NCBI GenBank assembly: GCA_015163815.1
Contig: JAAOIJ010000071.1
Span: forward strand, 1-21,519
Reading direction: 5' to 3'
DNA length: 21,519 nucleotides
DNA from: Endozoicomonadaceae bacterium
GTDB taxonomy: Bacteria > Pseudomonadota > Gammaproteobacteria > Pseudomonadales > Endozoicomonadaceae
Below, piece by piece: positions 1-7,287 of the stretch (the stretch's first letter is position 1; the number at the start of each line of letters is the position of its first letter). The position numbers were made by a program, and so were the translations under genes. A model generated the notes under the pieces. That model saw only the letters and a program-made list of their open reading frames with translations. It was not told where the DNA came from and made no database searches.

Positions 1-139
1 AAGGTCTCATATTATGTATAATATAACGATTGATAAAGACGGTAGGCCTTTATTATTAAGACCTGTAATTAGTATTAATATTCTATTTAAAAACAATTAT
101 ATTGAATCATATACTATATATCTAAGTTTTTCACTTTGA
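1..139 (+). CDS. Possible 3' end of a plus-strand gene entering from the left edge
   Basis: Reading frame 2 is open from the window edge through about 45 codons and ends at a TGA at 137-139, overlapping the 3' end of gyrB tail to tail by 26 bp. The translated end includes the stretch YNITIDKDGRPLLLRPVISI, which looks protein-like. No start is visible because the frame runs off the edge. I do not recognise a family. In DNA this AT-rich an open frame of this length can arise by chance, so this is only a candidate. The alternative is that 1-113 is plain intergenic DNA downstream of gyrB. Confidence 0.2.
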   Translation, partial: RSHIMYNITIDKDGRPLLLRPVISINILFKNNYIESYTIYLSFSL

Positions 140-2522
140 GTGCATTCTCTTCAATAAATTCTCGCCTAGGTTCTACTTGATCACCCATGAGCATAGTGAA
201 AGCTTGATCAGCAGAAATGGCATCTATTAATTTAACTTGGCTCATGCAACGCACTTCGGGATTCATTGTTGTGTCCCATAATTGTATTGCATTCATTTCT
301 CCTAAGCCTTTGTATCGTTGAATATAGTGTTTTTTTGAAGCTTCATTTAAAATCCAGCGTAAAGTTTCTCCAAACTCTACAATAGTACGACGTGTTCCAT
401 CTTCTTTTTGTATGTAAGCATTATCTTCTAGTTGATTGTTTATTTTAGAGCCAAAACTAGTTAAAGTGTCGTAGTCTTTTGATTTAAAAAAGTCTATATT
501 AAAAGTATATGTTTTTTCTATTCCATTCATAATTATTTTAATCGTAGGAAGCCATAGTGAATTATTTTCTTGTGTCGAAACTTGAAAAGAATGGCCTAAA
601 TAAGTTTTATTCTCTAAACGTTTTTCTAATGCATGGCACCAAGTAGACATTTTATTTTCATCATTTAAATCTGATATATCTAATTTATTTAAATATATTA
701 ATTCATTTAATAATTCTTCAGAATAATAATGAGCTAAACGATGAATAATATTTTCTACTAATTGATAAGCTTGCACTAGTTCTTCTAAAGCTTTTGCTGT
801 AATAGGTGGTGCATTTTCATCTGGGTATAATGAAATATCTGCTAAGGCTATAGAAGTTAAGTAAGATTTTAAGTCTGCTTCATTATTTAAATATTGCTCT
901 TGCTTCCCTGATTTGACTTTGTATAAAGGAGGTTGTGCTATATAAATATAACCAGCTTCAATTAATTCAGGCAGTTGTCTAAAGAAAAAAGTTAATAGTA
1001 GCGTTCGAATATGAGCACCATCAACATCAGCATCAGTCATAATAATAATACGATGATATCGAACTTTATCGAGATTAAATTCTTCACGACCTATGCCGCA
1101 ACCCAATGCTGTAATTAATGTGCCAACTTCTACAGAAGATAACATTTTGTCAAAACGTGCTCGTTCTACATTTAATATTTTTCCTTTTAAAGGTAAAATC
1201 GCTTGTGTTTTACGATCTCGACCTGATTTAGCTGACCCACCTGCTGAGTCTCCTTCCACTAAGTATAATTCTGATAATGCTGGATCTTTTTCTTGGCAAT
1301 CAGTCAATTTGCCAGGTAAGCCTGCAATATCTAAAGCACCTTTTCGTCGTGTCATTTCTCGCGCTTTTCTAGCCGCTTCTCGAGCACAAGCTGCATCTAT
1401 CATTTTGCCTACAATCACTTTAGATTCTTGAGGGTTTTCTATCAAATATTCTGAAAATAAAGAACCCATTTCTTGTTCGACAGCTGTTTTTACTTCTGAA
1501 GATACTAGTTTGTCTTTAGTTTGAGAAGAAAACTTAGGATCAGGTACTTTGACTGAAACAATAGCTGTTAAACCTTCTCGAGCATCATCACCAGCGGTTA
1601 CAATTTTTTTATTTTTTAAGAAACCTTCTTTTTCAATATAATGATGCAATGTTCGTGTTAAGGCAGAACGAAAACCAGCTAAATGTGTACCGCCATCACG
1701 TTGATGAATATTGTTTGTAAAACATAAAATATGTTCTTGAAAACCATCATTCCATTGCATTGCAATTTCTACTAAAACGCCTTCTTCGTGCTCTGATGTA
1801 AGATAAAATACTTCATTAACAGGTGATTTATTTTTGTTCAAATACTCTACAAAGGCTTTGAGTCCGCCTTGATATTGATACGATTCTTCGCGTTTATTTT
1901 TTTCATCTGTTAGGATAATATGCACCCCTGAATTCAAAAAAGATAATTCTCTTAATCGTTTGGCTAGAATATCAAAATGAAAATCAGTGCGTGTAAACGT
2001 ATCAGGAGACGGTAGAAAATAAATTTCAGTCCCTGTTTGTTCTGTTTTTCCAATAATATCTAATGTTCCACGTGGAACACCATGGTCATAATGTTGTTGA
2101 TAAATATTTCCATTTCTATAGATAGTGAGCTTTAAGTGCTTGGATAAAGCATTGACAACAGAAACGCCTACACCATGCAAGCCACCTGATACTTTATAAG
2201 AATTGTTATCAAATTTACCACCTGCATGTAGTACAGTCATAATAACTTCTGCTGCAGAAATACCTTCTTCATGCAGGTCTACTGGAATGCCTCGCCCATT
2301 ATCCTTCACAGTAATTGCATTATTTTCATGAATTATAATCGATATTGTAGAGCAATATCCCGCTAAAGATTCATCAATGGCATTATCAACGACTTCAAAT
2401 ACCATATGATGTAAACCAGAACCATCATCTGTATCGCCGATATACATGCCAGGGCGTTTTCGAACAGCATCTAAACCTTTTAATACTTTAATATTTGACG
2501 CATCATAACTGTTCTCCGACAT
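114..2522 (-). CDS. gyrB: DNA gyrase subunit B
   Basis: This is the ATPase subunit of DNA gyrase, which works with GyrA as an A2B2 complex to introduce negative supercoils. At 802 residues it is close to the roughly 804 of E. coli GyrB. The N-terminal GHKL ATPase domain shows the catalytic EVVDNAIDE (Glu43, Asn47), DNGRGIP near 74-80 and GGLHGVGVS near 113-121. The TOPRIM domain has EGDSAGGS at 423-430 and DADVDG at 497-502. The long insert typical of Gram-negative GyrB follows, and then the conserved tail QRYKGLGEMN. The ATG has a clear ribosome site, AGGAG, about 7 bases upstream. The gene is separated from recF by 505 bp rather than being tightly coupled, so it probably has its own promoter. 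Codons near residues 148-153 contain a 16-bp parS palindrome. Confidence 0.98.
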   Translation of the reverse strand: MSENSYDASNIKVLKGLDAVRKRPGMYIGDTDDGSGLHHMVFEVVDNAIDESLAGYCSTISIIIHENNAITVKDNGRGIPVDLHEEGISAAEVIMTVLHAGGKFDNNSYKVSGGLHGVGVSVVNALSKHLKLTIYRNGNIYQQHYDHGVPRGTLDIIGKTEQTGTEIYFLPSPDTFTRTDFHFDILAKRLRELSFLNSGVHIILTDEKNKREESYQYQGGLKAFVEYLNKNKSPVNEVFYLTSEHEEGVLVEIAMQWNDGFQEHILCFTNNIHQRDGGTHLAGFRSALTRTLHHYIEKEGFLKNKKIVTAGDDAREGLTAIVSVKVPDPKFSSQTKDKLVSSEVKTAVEQEMGSLFSEYLIENPQESKVIVGKMIDAACAREAARKAREMTRRKGALDIAGLPGKLTDCQEKDPALSELYLVEGDSAGGSAKSGRDRKTQAILPLKGKILNVERARFDKMLSSVEVGTLITALGCGIGREEFNLDKVRYHRIIIMTDADVDGAHIRTLLLTFFFRQLPELIEAGYIYIAQPPLYKVKSGKQEQYLNNEADLKSYLTSIALADISLYPDENAPPITAKALEELVQAYQLVENIIHRLAHYYSEELLNELIYLNKLDISDLNDENKMSTWCHALEKRLENKTYLGHSFQVSTQENNSLWLPTIKIIMNGIEKTYTFNIDFFKSKDYDTLTSFGSKINNQLEDNAYIQKEDGTRRTIVEFGETLRWILNEASKKHYIQRYKGLGEMNAIQLWDTTMNPEVRCMSQVKLIDAISADQAFTMLMGDQVEPRREFIEENALKVKNLDI
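2064..2079. promoter_or_regulatory. parS-type ParB binding site inside gyrB
   Basis: The sequence TGTTCCACGTGGAACA is a perfect 16-bp palindrome that fits the chromosomal parS consensus (TGTTNCACGTGAAACA) with one symmetric change. It lies within the gyrB coding region. ParB loads at such sites and, with ParA and SMC, organises and segregates the origin region. A second site lies about 1 kb away in recF. The family match is established; its use here is inferred because parA and parB are not in the window. Confidence 0.75.
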
Positions 2523-2569
2523 GTGATTTCTCCTAATAAATAAACAACTAGATCATTTCTGTAGCTCTA

Positions 2570-2600
2570 ATTTTAACACAATATGATCCAATTAATTCAA
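2570..2600 (-). promoter_or_regulatory. Candidate gyrB promoter
   Basis: Reading toward gyrB, an extended -10 element TGT-TAAAAT lies at 2578-2570. A weak -35 candidate TTGAAT at 2600-2595 is 19 bases upstream, which is longer than ideal, so the TGn extension probably matters. The transcript would begin near 2563 and leave a leader of about 40 bases before gyrB. Confidence 0.4.
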
Positions 2601-2683
2601 TTTAAAAAATCAAAAATAGGATATACAGTATATTTTATTGTTCAGCATCATAAAAACGTTCATTATTTACAATAAGTGCAAAT

Positions 2684-2711
2684 TATAATATGAAAACGTT
2701 TTCATATTATA
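2684..2711. promoter_or_regulatory. LacI-family operator within a 28-bp perfect palindrome
   Basis: The core TGAAAACGTTTTCA (2691-2704) is a perfect LacI/GalR-family operator with a central CpG. Perfect symmetry continues seven bases further on each side, so 2684-2711 is a 28-bp palindrome. Its outer arms read TATAAT on each strand (2684-2689 on plus; 2711-2706 on minus), the sigma-70 -10 consensus, so a bound repressor could block transcription both ways. No good -35 accompanies either -10. The same core occurs at 2801 and 10054. The likely ligand is the LacI-family protein encoded at 13036-14061 (inference). Confidence 0.7.
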
Positions 2712-2800
2712 GTGAAGCGAATACTTTTTAAGATATCAACTTATCTTCATGCGATAGGCATTGATGTTATTTATAAGCTTAATATAGTATCTTTATGACT

Positions 2801-2814
2801 TGAAAACGTTTTCA
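2801..2814. promoter_or_regulatory. LacI-family operator, second copy
   Basis: A perfect 14-bp TGAAAACGTTTTCA identical to the core at 2691. Symmetry stops at the 14-bp core. The two centres are 110 bp apart, a spacing that could permit a repression loop. The gene or RNA it controls is unclear: gyrB starts 278 bp away on one side and a plus-strand terminator-like hairpin lies 17 bp away on the other. Confidence 0.65.
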
Positions 2815-2830
2815 TGACATAGATAGCAGC

Positions 2831-2861
2831 TATACAATATGTGTGGATTGTATAATTTTTT
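2831..2861 (+). terminator. Terminator-like hairpin, plus strand
   Basis: TATACAAT (2831-2838) pairs perfectly with ATTGTATA (2847-2854) around an 8-base loop, followed by A and six T residues (2856-2861). The stem is short and AT-rich, so it would be weak. No plus-strand gene precedes it. If functional it would end a short unannotated transcript starting near the operators. Confidence 0.3.
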
Positions 2862-3027
2862 AGTATATTGTTTTAAAAAATGAAGATGGATCCTTGTCTT
2901 TATCGTATGATTCAAGGCGCTATTAACAGATTATCAAGTATATTATCTATTTTATTCAGATGATCAGTTTTCTGATTAAAATGAATCAGAAGGAAGTATA
3001 TATTATATAAATCAATTGGTTGTATTT

Positions 3028-4107
3028 TTAGTTGTTGATAGCGCCATGTTCCACGTGAAACATTTTTATTGTTTTTTTTGAAAAAAAAGGCTGTAATTGT
3101 TCTGTATTGATAGCTGTAAGCCAGAATTGACTGAATAGCGGATTAATCATATTGATGAATTGCTCGCAATGTTCTGGATCTAGCTCAGCAGGTAAATCAT
3201 CTACTAAAAATACACAGCGCTGCTTGTGAGTTTTTTCGAATAATTTACCTTGAGCTACTTTTAAAGCACAGACTAATATTTTTTGTTGCCCTCTAGATAA
3301 GATATCTGAGGCCAACCGGCCTTGATAAGTTATTTTAAGATCAGCTCTTTGAGGGCCTGCTGTTGTATAGCCTAATGCCATATCCTTTGATTGATTGCTT
3401 GCTAAAACATGACGTAAATCGGTTATATCATTCCACCCTGGATAATAGGTTATATCAATTGATTGAAGCTTTGTTTCCGAGTAAATAATATGTTTGAATT
3501 CTGGTATTAATTGTGCGATATATTGCATGCGTAAAATATGAATTTGAGTTGCAGACTCTAAGAATGTTTTTGTCCAGGTATCTAATTCGATTTGTGTATA
3601 CCTTTTGCTCCTTAATAACGCATTTCGATGCTTAAGACTAAGATACATCATTTTCCAAATGACACCAAATTGTGGATGATGATAAAAAACACCCCAGTCT
3701 AATATTTTTCTTCGTATGGAGGGCGCTGCTTGTAAACAAGTAAAAGAATCTGGATGAATTAATTGAATTGGTAAATAGTGTGCTAATTCAGCAACAGATT
3801 GCCGTGTAACACCTTCAATTTTTATTTTTTGTTTATTGTTTATTGTTCGACTGACGCCTAAGTCCATAATGTTAGAGTTATGGACTATTTTACCATATAC
3901 TGAGCAATTTTGATGTGACTCACTGATAAATGATAACATTTTATTAGTTCTAAAAGAACGAGTTAATCCTAAAAAATAAATGGCCTCTAATAAACTTGTT
4001 TTGCCACTTCCATTGTGACCTGAAAATAAGTTAATTGAAGCTGAGGGTTCTAATATGATTGATTTTAGATTGCGAACATGTGTAATTTTTAATTTTTGAA
4101 TAGACAT
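3028..4107 (-). CDS. recF: DNA replication and repair protein RecF
   Basis: RecF is an SMC/ABC-like ATPase that, with RecO and RecR, loads RecA at single-strand gaps. The 359 residues match the usual length (357 in E. coli). Visible motifs are Walker A GHNGSGKTS at 30-38, GPQRADL at 251-257, the ABC signature LSRGQQK at 270-276, and Walker B FLVDDLPAELD at 300-310. It starts 30 bp after dnaN with no strong ribosome site, so it is probably cotranscribed with dnaN. The last codons (KMFHVEHGAINN) contain a parS site; the MFHVEH segment corresponds directly to that palindrome, so the protein's C-terminus is partly shaped by it. Confidence 0.97.
   Translation of the reverse strand: MSIQKLKITHVRNLKSIILEPSASINLFSGHNGSGKTSLLEAIYFLGLTRSFRTNKMLSFISESHQNCSVYGKIVHNSNIMDLGVSRTINNKQKIKIEGVTRQSVAELAHYLPIQLIHPDSFTCLQAAPSIRRKILDWGVFYHHPQFGVIWKMMYLSLKHRNALLRSKRYTQIELDTWTKTFLESATQIHILRMQYIAQLIPEFKHIIYSETKLQSIDITYYPGWNDITDLRHVLASNQSKDMALGYTTAGPQRADLKITYQGRLASDILSRGQQKILVCALKVAQGKLFEKTHKQRCVFLVDDLPAELDPEHCEQFINMINPLFSQFWLTAINTEQLQPFFSKKTIKMFHVEHGAINN
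3047..3062. promoter_or_regulatory. parS-type ParB binding site inside recF
   Basis: TGTTCCACGTGAAACA matches the classical chromosomal parS consensus TGTTNCACGTGAAACA at every position. It sits within the last 12 codons of recF. With the site at 2064 it makes a pair about 1 kb apart, the arrangement expected beside a ParABS-organised origin. Confidence 0.85.
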
Positions 4108-4137
4108 ACTGTATCAATATTGAGTTGCATTCAAAAT

Positions 4138-5247
4138 TTATAAATTGATTGGCATAATAACATATACAGCAGATTGATCTGTATCATCTCTCATAATCAC
4201 GCCATTGTCTGGCATGCCAAATTCTAAGTTGACAGAGTGGCCTGTAATGACATTTAATACATTTAATAAATAATGGACATTAAAATTCACTTTGATTTCA
4301 AGGCCGCCATATTGTATTGGTAATATTTCTGTTGCTTTTTCATTTTCTGGATTTTTTGATGTTAAGGTGATTTTATCTTTTTCAATCAATAGTAATACTT
4401 TTTTATTTTTTTCATAAGATAAGATAGCCACTCGATTGAGTGCGTTTCGAAAGGCTTCTTTTTCAATGACAACAATTTTATCAATATTCTTAGGAATAGC
4501 ACGATCATACACTGGAAACCGACAATCAATTAATGCAGATGTAAAAATAAAATCATCAGTTTTTGCGCGAATATGTTTTTTGTTCAAAGTTAAGGTGATC
4601 TGATTATTATTATTTTGTGTCACCAGTCTAGATAAACCAAAGACACCTTTTCTAGGCATAATAAATTGAAAAAAAGTATCCGGATCTGCAATATCAATAG
4701 CTGTATTTGCGATAGCCATACGATGCCCGTCGATAGCGACAGTTTGTAATTTGTTACAAGTTATCTCGAATAACATGGCATTTAAATATAAACGAATATC
4801 TTGATTGGACATGGAAAAGCTTGTGCTTTCAATAAGTCGTTTTAATGTTTGCTGCTCTATAGTGAGATATAAAGAATCAGGTTCATCTTCAATAGATGGA
4901 AATTTTTCAGGGGCTATTGTCAATAATTTAAAAGTAGCATTACCTGAGCTTAAAACAACACTATCTTTTTCTTCTGTAATTAAAATTTCATTATTTTCAG
5001 GTAAAGATTTACAAATTTCAAATAATTTTCGCGCTGATAATGTTGTTGATCCTGGTTGAAATACTTCGAGTATATTGATAGAGCCGATTAATTCTATTTC
5101 AGAATCTGTACCGGTTAATAATAAAGTGGATCCATCTATTTTTAATAAAACATTAGATAATATGCTGCTTGTTTGTTTTCGTTCAACAATGCCAGATATC
5201 ATATGTAATGGTTTTAATAAGGCATCTCTATTAATAGAAAACTTCAT
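4138..5247 (-). CDS. dnaN: DNA polymerase III beta subunit (sliding clamp)
   Basis: The beta clamp is a ring-shaped dimer that tethers DNA polymerase III and many other replication and repair proteins to DNA. The 369 residues compare with 366 in E. coli. The start MKFSINRDALLKPLHMISGIVERKQ, the central IRLYLNAMLFEI and DGHRMA segments, and the C-terminal YVIMPINL (YVVMPMRL in E. coli) are typical and complete. It follows dnaA by only 11 bp and precedes recF by 30 bp, so dnaA-dnaN-recF is very likely one transcription unit. Nothing looks truncated. Confidence 0.98.
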   Translation of the reverse strand: MKFSINRDALLKPLHMISGIVERKQTSSILSNVLLKIDGSTLLLTGTDSEIELIGSINILEVFQPGSTTLSARKLFEICKSLPENNEILITEEKDSVVLSSGNATFKLLTIAPEKFPSIEDEPDSLYLTIEQQTLKRLIESTSFSMSNQDIRLYLNAMLFEITCNKLQTVAIDGHRMAIANTAIDIADPDTFFQFIMPRKGVFGLSRLVTQNNNNQITLTLNKKHIRAKTDDFIFTSALIDCRFPVYDRAIPKNIDKIVVIEKEAFRNALNRVAILSYEKNKKVLLLIEKDKITLTSKNPENEKATEILPIQYGGLEIKVNFNVHYLLNVLNVITGHSVNLEFGMPDNGVIMRDDTDQSAVYVIMPINL

Positions 5248-5258
5248 AAAAAATAAGC

Positions 5259-7010
5259 CTAAGTCGTAAGTATATTAAGTAATTGGTGAAATTCATTGAT
5301 AAAATTTTTATCATCAATGAGTAGTTCTTTTATTTTTCTGCAAGCGTGAATGACTGTAGTATGATCTCGACCTCCATGTGCGTCGCCAATTTCCGGCAAG
5401 CTATGTGTGGTAAGCTGTTTTGCTAAGGCCATAGAAATTTGCCTAGGGAATGAAATATTTCTTGCTCTAATTTTAGATAAAATATCTGCAGGTTTAATTT
5501 TGTAAAACTCTGATACAACGCGTTGTATATTGTCTATACTCACTAATTTATCTTGTAATGCTAAAAGGTCTTTTAAAGCTTCTCTAATTAAGGCAACGCT
5601 AATAGGTTCTCTAATAAAATGTGCGCTTGCTATGACACGTTTTAAAGCACCTTCTAATTCTCTTACATTAGACCGTAGTCGTTGTGCTAAGAAAAATGCA
5701 GCTTCTGTTGGGAGATCTATTTTTGCTTGTTCTGCTTTTTTCATTAAAATAGCAACGCGTGTTTCTAATTCAGGCGGTTCGATGGCAACTGTTAACCCCC
5801 ATCCAAAGCGAGATTTTAATCGTTCATCAATACCTGAAATTTGTTTAGGATAACGATCACACGTTAAAATAATTTGACGCCCTTCTTCTAATAGAGAGTT
5901 AAAAGTATGAAAAAATTCTTCTTGTGATCTTTCTTTTCTAGAAAAGAATTGAATATCATCAATTAATAAAGCATCAACTGATCGATAGTATCGTTTAAAA
6001 TCATTAATAGCATTTAATTGTAACGCTTTAATCATATCAGATACAAATCGTTCTGAACTCAAATAGACAACTGTTTTATTGTTTTCTAATGTTAATAAAT
6101 GATTTCCTAAAGCATGCATTAAATGTGTTTTACCTAAACCGACTCCTCCGTATAAAAATAAAGGATTATAGGCTTTATTTGATTTTTGTGAAATTTCTTT
6201 TGCAGCGGATAAAGCCAGTTGATTAGAAGGACCTTCAACAAAATTATCAAATGTAAACAATTGATTAAGAGATGGGTGTTTTTTTATAGCGATTGTTTTT
6301 TTTATTAAAGAAATATCATGATTAGAAGCTGAAAGAGGTGTTTCTTGTTTTGTTTGCTGCATTGATTTATGTTGTTTCAGCCGTTGTGATAAAACGGTTG
6401 AAGGTGTTGTAGTGATTTGTTTCGAATGATTGAGTGACTTTTGTTCTTGTAAAGATTGAAAAGGTGGTGTTATCTGCGATAAATGAGTATAACGTGTTGT
6501 GGATGGTGGAGACAAATCGAAATCTAAGTCTAAATCAAGTGTTTTTTGTGATTCATGTTCATTTTTTTTAGATAAATTTGTGAGTTTATTAGGTGATATC
6601 TCGCATTTTGTGATAAAGGTTGATACTTGTTTTTTCATGGTTAAAAAATCAGTTTTTTTTGAAAAACTGAGAGGATTTATTTTCTCTGAGGTGAAATTTT
6701 CATATTTAGCATCTTGCTGTTGTGAAGTGGTTTTGATTTTTGTGAAGGCTGGTTTTTTTGAAGCGAAACTTAAGACAATAGCTGGCGCGTCACCGTTCGA
6801 TAAGTCTTCAATAATTTCTTCTATGCGCTTTAAGTAATTTTCTTTGAGCCAATCGCTGACAAAGCGATTGGGGGCCAATAAACACAGTGTATCCTCGCCA
6901 GCTAATACTTTTAATGGGCGCAACCAAGTATTAAAATGTTGTTGTTGTATTTCATCTTTTAAGATATTAACACAACGCTGCCAAAGCTCTAAAGGAAGAA
7001 CTTTTTCCAC
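5259..7010 (-). CDS. dnaA: Chromosomal replication initiator DnaA with an expanded linker
   Basis: DnaA is the AAA+ initiator that binds DnaA boxes and opens oriC. The start is GTG, as in E. coli, with AAGGTG about 7 bases upstream. Domain I is near 1-86 and includes PNRF (Phe50, equivalent to the E. coli Phe46 used for DiaA and DnaB contacts). The AAA+ domain begins near 248, with Walker A GGVGLGKTH at 288-296, Walker B LLIDDIQF at 348-355, sensor 1 ILTCDR at 381-386, the box VII arginine near 401 and sensor 2 Arg450. Domain IV carries GDAHGGRDHTTVIHACRK near 542-559. At 583 residues it is about 115 longer than the E. coli protein, and all the extra length is in domain II (about 87-247), which is rich in Q, K, S and T and includes an LDLDLDFDL run. 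No frameshift or transfer sign is seen. Confidence 0.98.
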   Translation of the reverse strand: MEKVLPLELWQRCVNILKDEIQQQHFNTWLRPLKVLAGEDTLCLLAPNRFVSDWLKENYLKRIEEIIEDLSNGDAPAIVLSFASKKPAFTKIKTTSQQQDAKYENFTSEKINPLSFSKKTDFLTMKKQVSTFITKCEISPNKLTNLSKKNEHESQKTLDLDLDFDLSPPSTTRYTHLSQITPPFQSLQEQKSLNHSKQITTTPSTVLSQRLKQHKSMQQTKQETPLSASNHDISLIKKTIAIKKHPSLNQLFTFDNFVEGPSNQLALSAAKEISQKSNKAYNPLFLYGGVGLGKTHLMHALGNHLLTLENNKTVVYLSSERFVSDMIKALQLNAINDFKRYYRSVDALLIDDIQFFSRKERSQEEFFHTFNSLLEEGRQIILTCDRYPKQISGIDERLKSRFGWGLTVAIEPPELETRVAILMKKAEQAKIDLPTEAAFFLAQRLRSNVRELEGALKRVIASAHFIREPISVALIREALKDLLALQDKLVSIDNIQRVVSEFYKIKPADILSKIRARNISFPRQISMALAKQLTTHSLPEIGDAHGGRDHTTVIHACRKIKELLIDDKNFINEFHQLLNILTT

Positions 7011-7080
7011 AATGATTCACCTTAGAGCAATAAATAGATATTTTAAATTCTCTGTCATGATAATGCGTACGGTATTATCA

Positions 7081-7153
7081 AGTGTATAAAGCGTATAAAA
7101 TACAATTTTAAAACTTAGTGAGAATTTATACAAACTAATTTTTAATCTTGCAA
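7081..7153 (-). promoter_or_regulatory. dnaA promoter with near-consensus DnaA boxes
   Basis: Toward dnaA, TTGCAA (7153-7148) and TATAAA (7130-7125) are separated by exactly 17 bases, a good sigma-70 promoter. Downstream lie two abutting 9-mers, TTATACGCT (7098-7090) and TTATACACT (7089-7081); the latter differs from the DnaA box TTATNCACA at one position. On the plus strand TTATACAAA (7126-7134), also one mismatch away, overlaps the -10. This fits autorepression by DnaA, and the AT-rich 7011-7231 stretch could be part of oriC, though no perfect box is present. Confidence 0.5.
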
Positions 7154-7231
7154 TCAGTTCGTCATGTAGTATCGTATAGAATCGATCTGTATATCGGTTT
7201 TTTATAAAAAAATATTTTTATTGATTTGAGA

Positions 7232-7287
7232 TATTGATAGCACAGATAGAGCCGATTGGTGGATCGGCTCTATCTGTGCTATCAATA
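7232..7287 (-). terminator. 25-bp perfect hairpin at the 3' end of rnpB
   Basis: Positions 7232-7256 and 7263-7287 are perfect reverse complements, 25 bp with a 6-base loop (TGGTGG), and abut the last base of the RNase P RNA. Position suggests a terminator or RNA processing stem for rnpB. Unusually, no U-tract follows on the minus strand: the next bases read TCTCAAATCAATAAAAATA, and the first long T run begins about 15 bases further on. Confidence 0.5.

Larger units (their letters stand above)
2523..3027. other. recF-gyrB intergenic region, 505 bp
   Basis: This is the longest gene-free stretch in the window, and it splits the usually compact dnaA-dnaN-recF-gyrB block. From left to right it holds the gyrB ribosome site, a gyrB promoter candidate, a degenerate half-operator (AAAAACGTT near 2652-2660), two perfect TGAAAACGTTTTCA operators, a plus-strand terminator-like hairpin and an 8-bp dyad (TTCTGATT/AATCAGAA, 2970-2991). 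Both strands are full of stop codons and I see no credible protein gene. A GGCGCTATTAACA at 2916-2928 is the near-exact reverse complement of 3033-3045 at the end of recF, which could pair in a recF-gyrB transcript. Confidence 0.7.

Noticed and set aside
2840..2848. DnaA box (TGTGGATTG) in the recF-gyrB gap
   Set aside because: Two mismatches to the consensus and isolated, so not enough for an origin claim.
2883..3027. Decayed gene between recF and gyrB
   Set aside because: All frames on both strands hit stops quickly and no residual protein similarity was recognisable.
4805..5269. Plus-strand frames opposite dnaN
   Set aside because: They are antisense shadows of a complete DnaN with no matching family or ribosome site.
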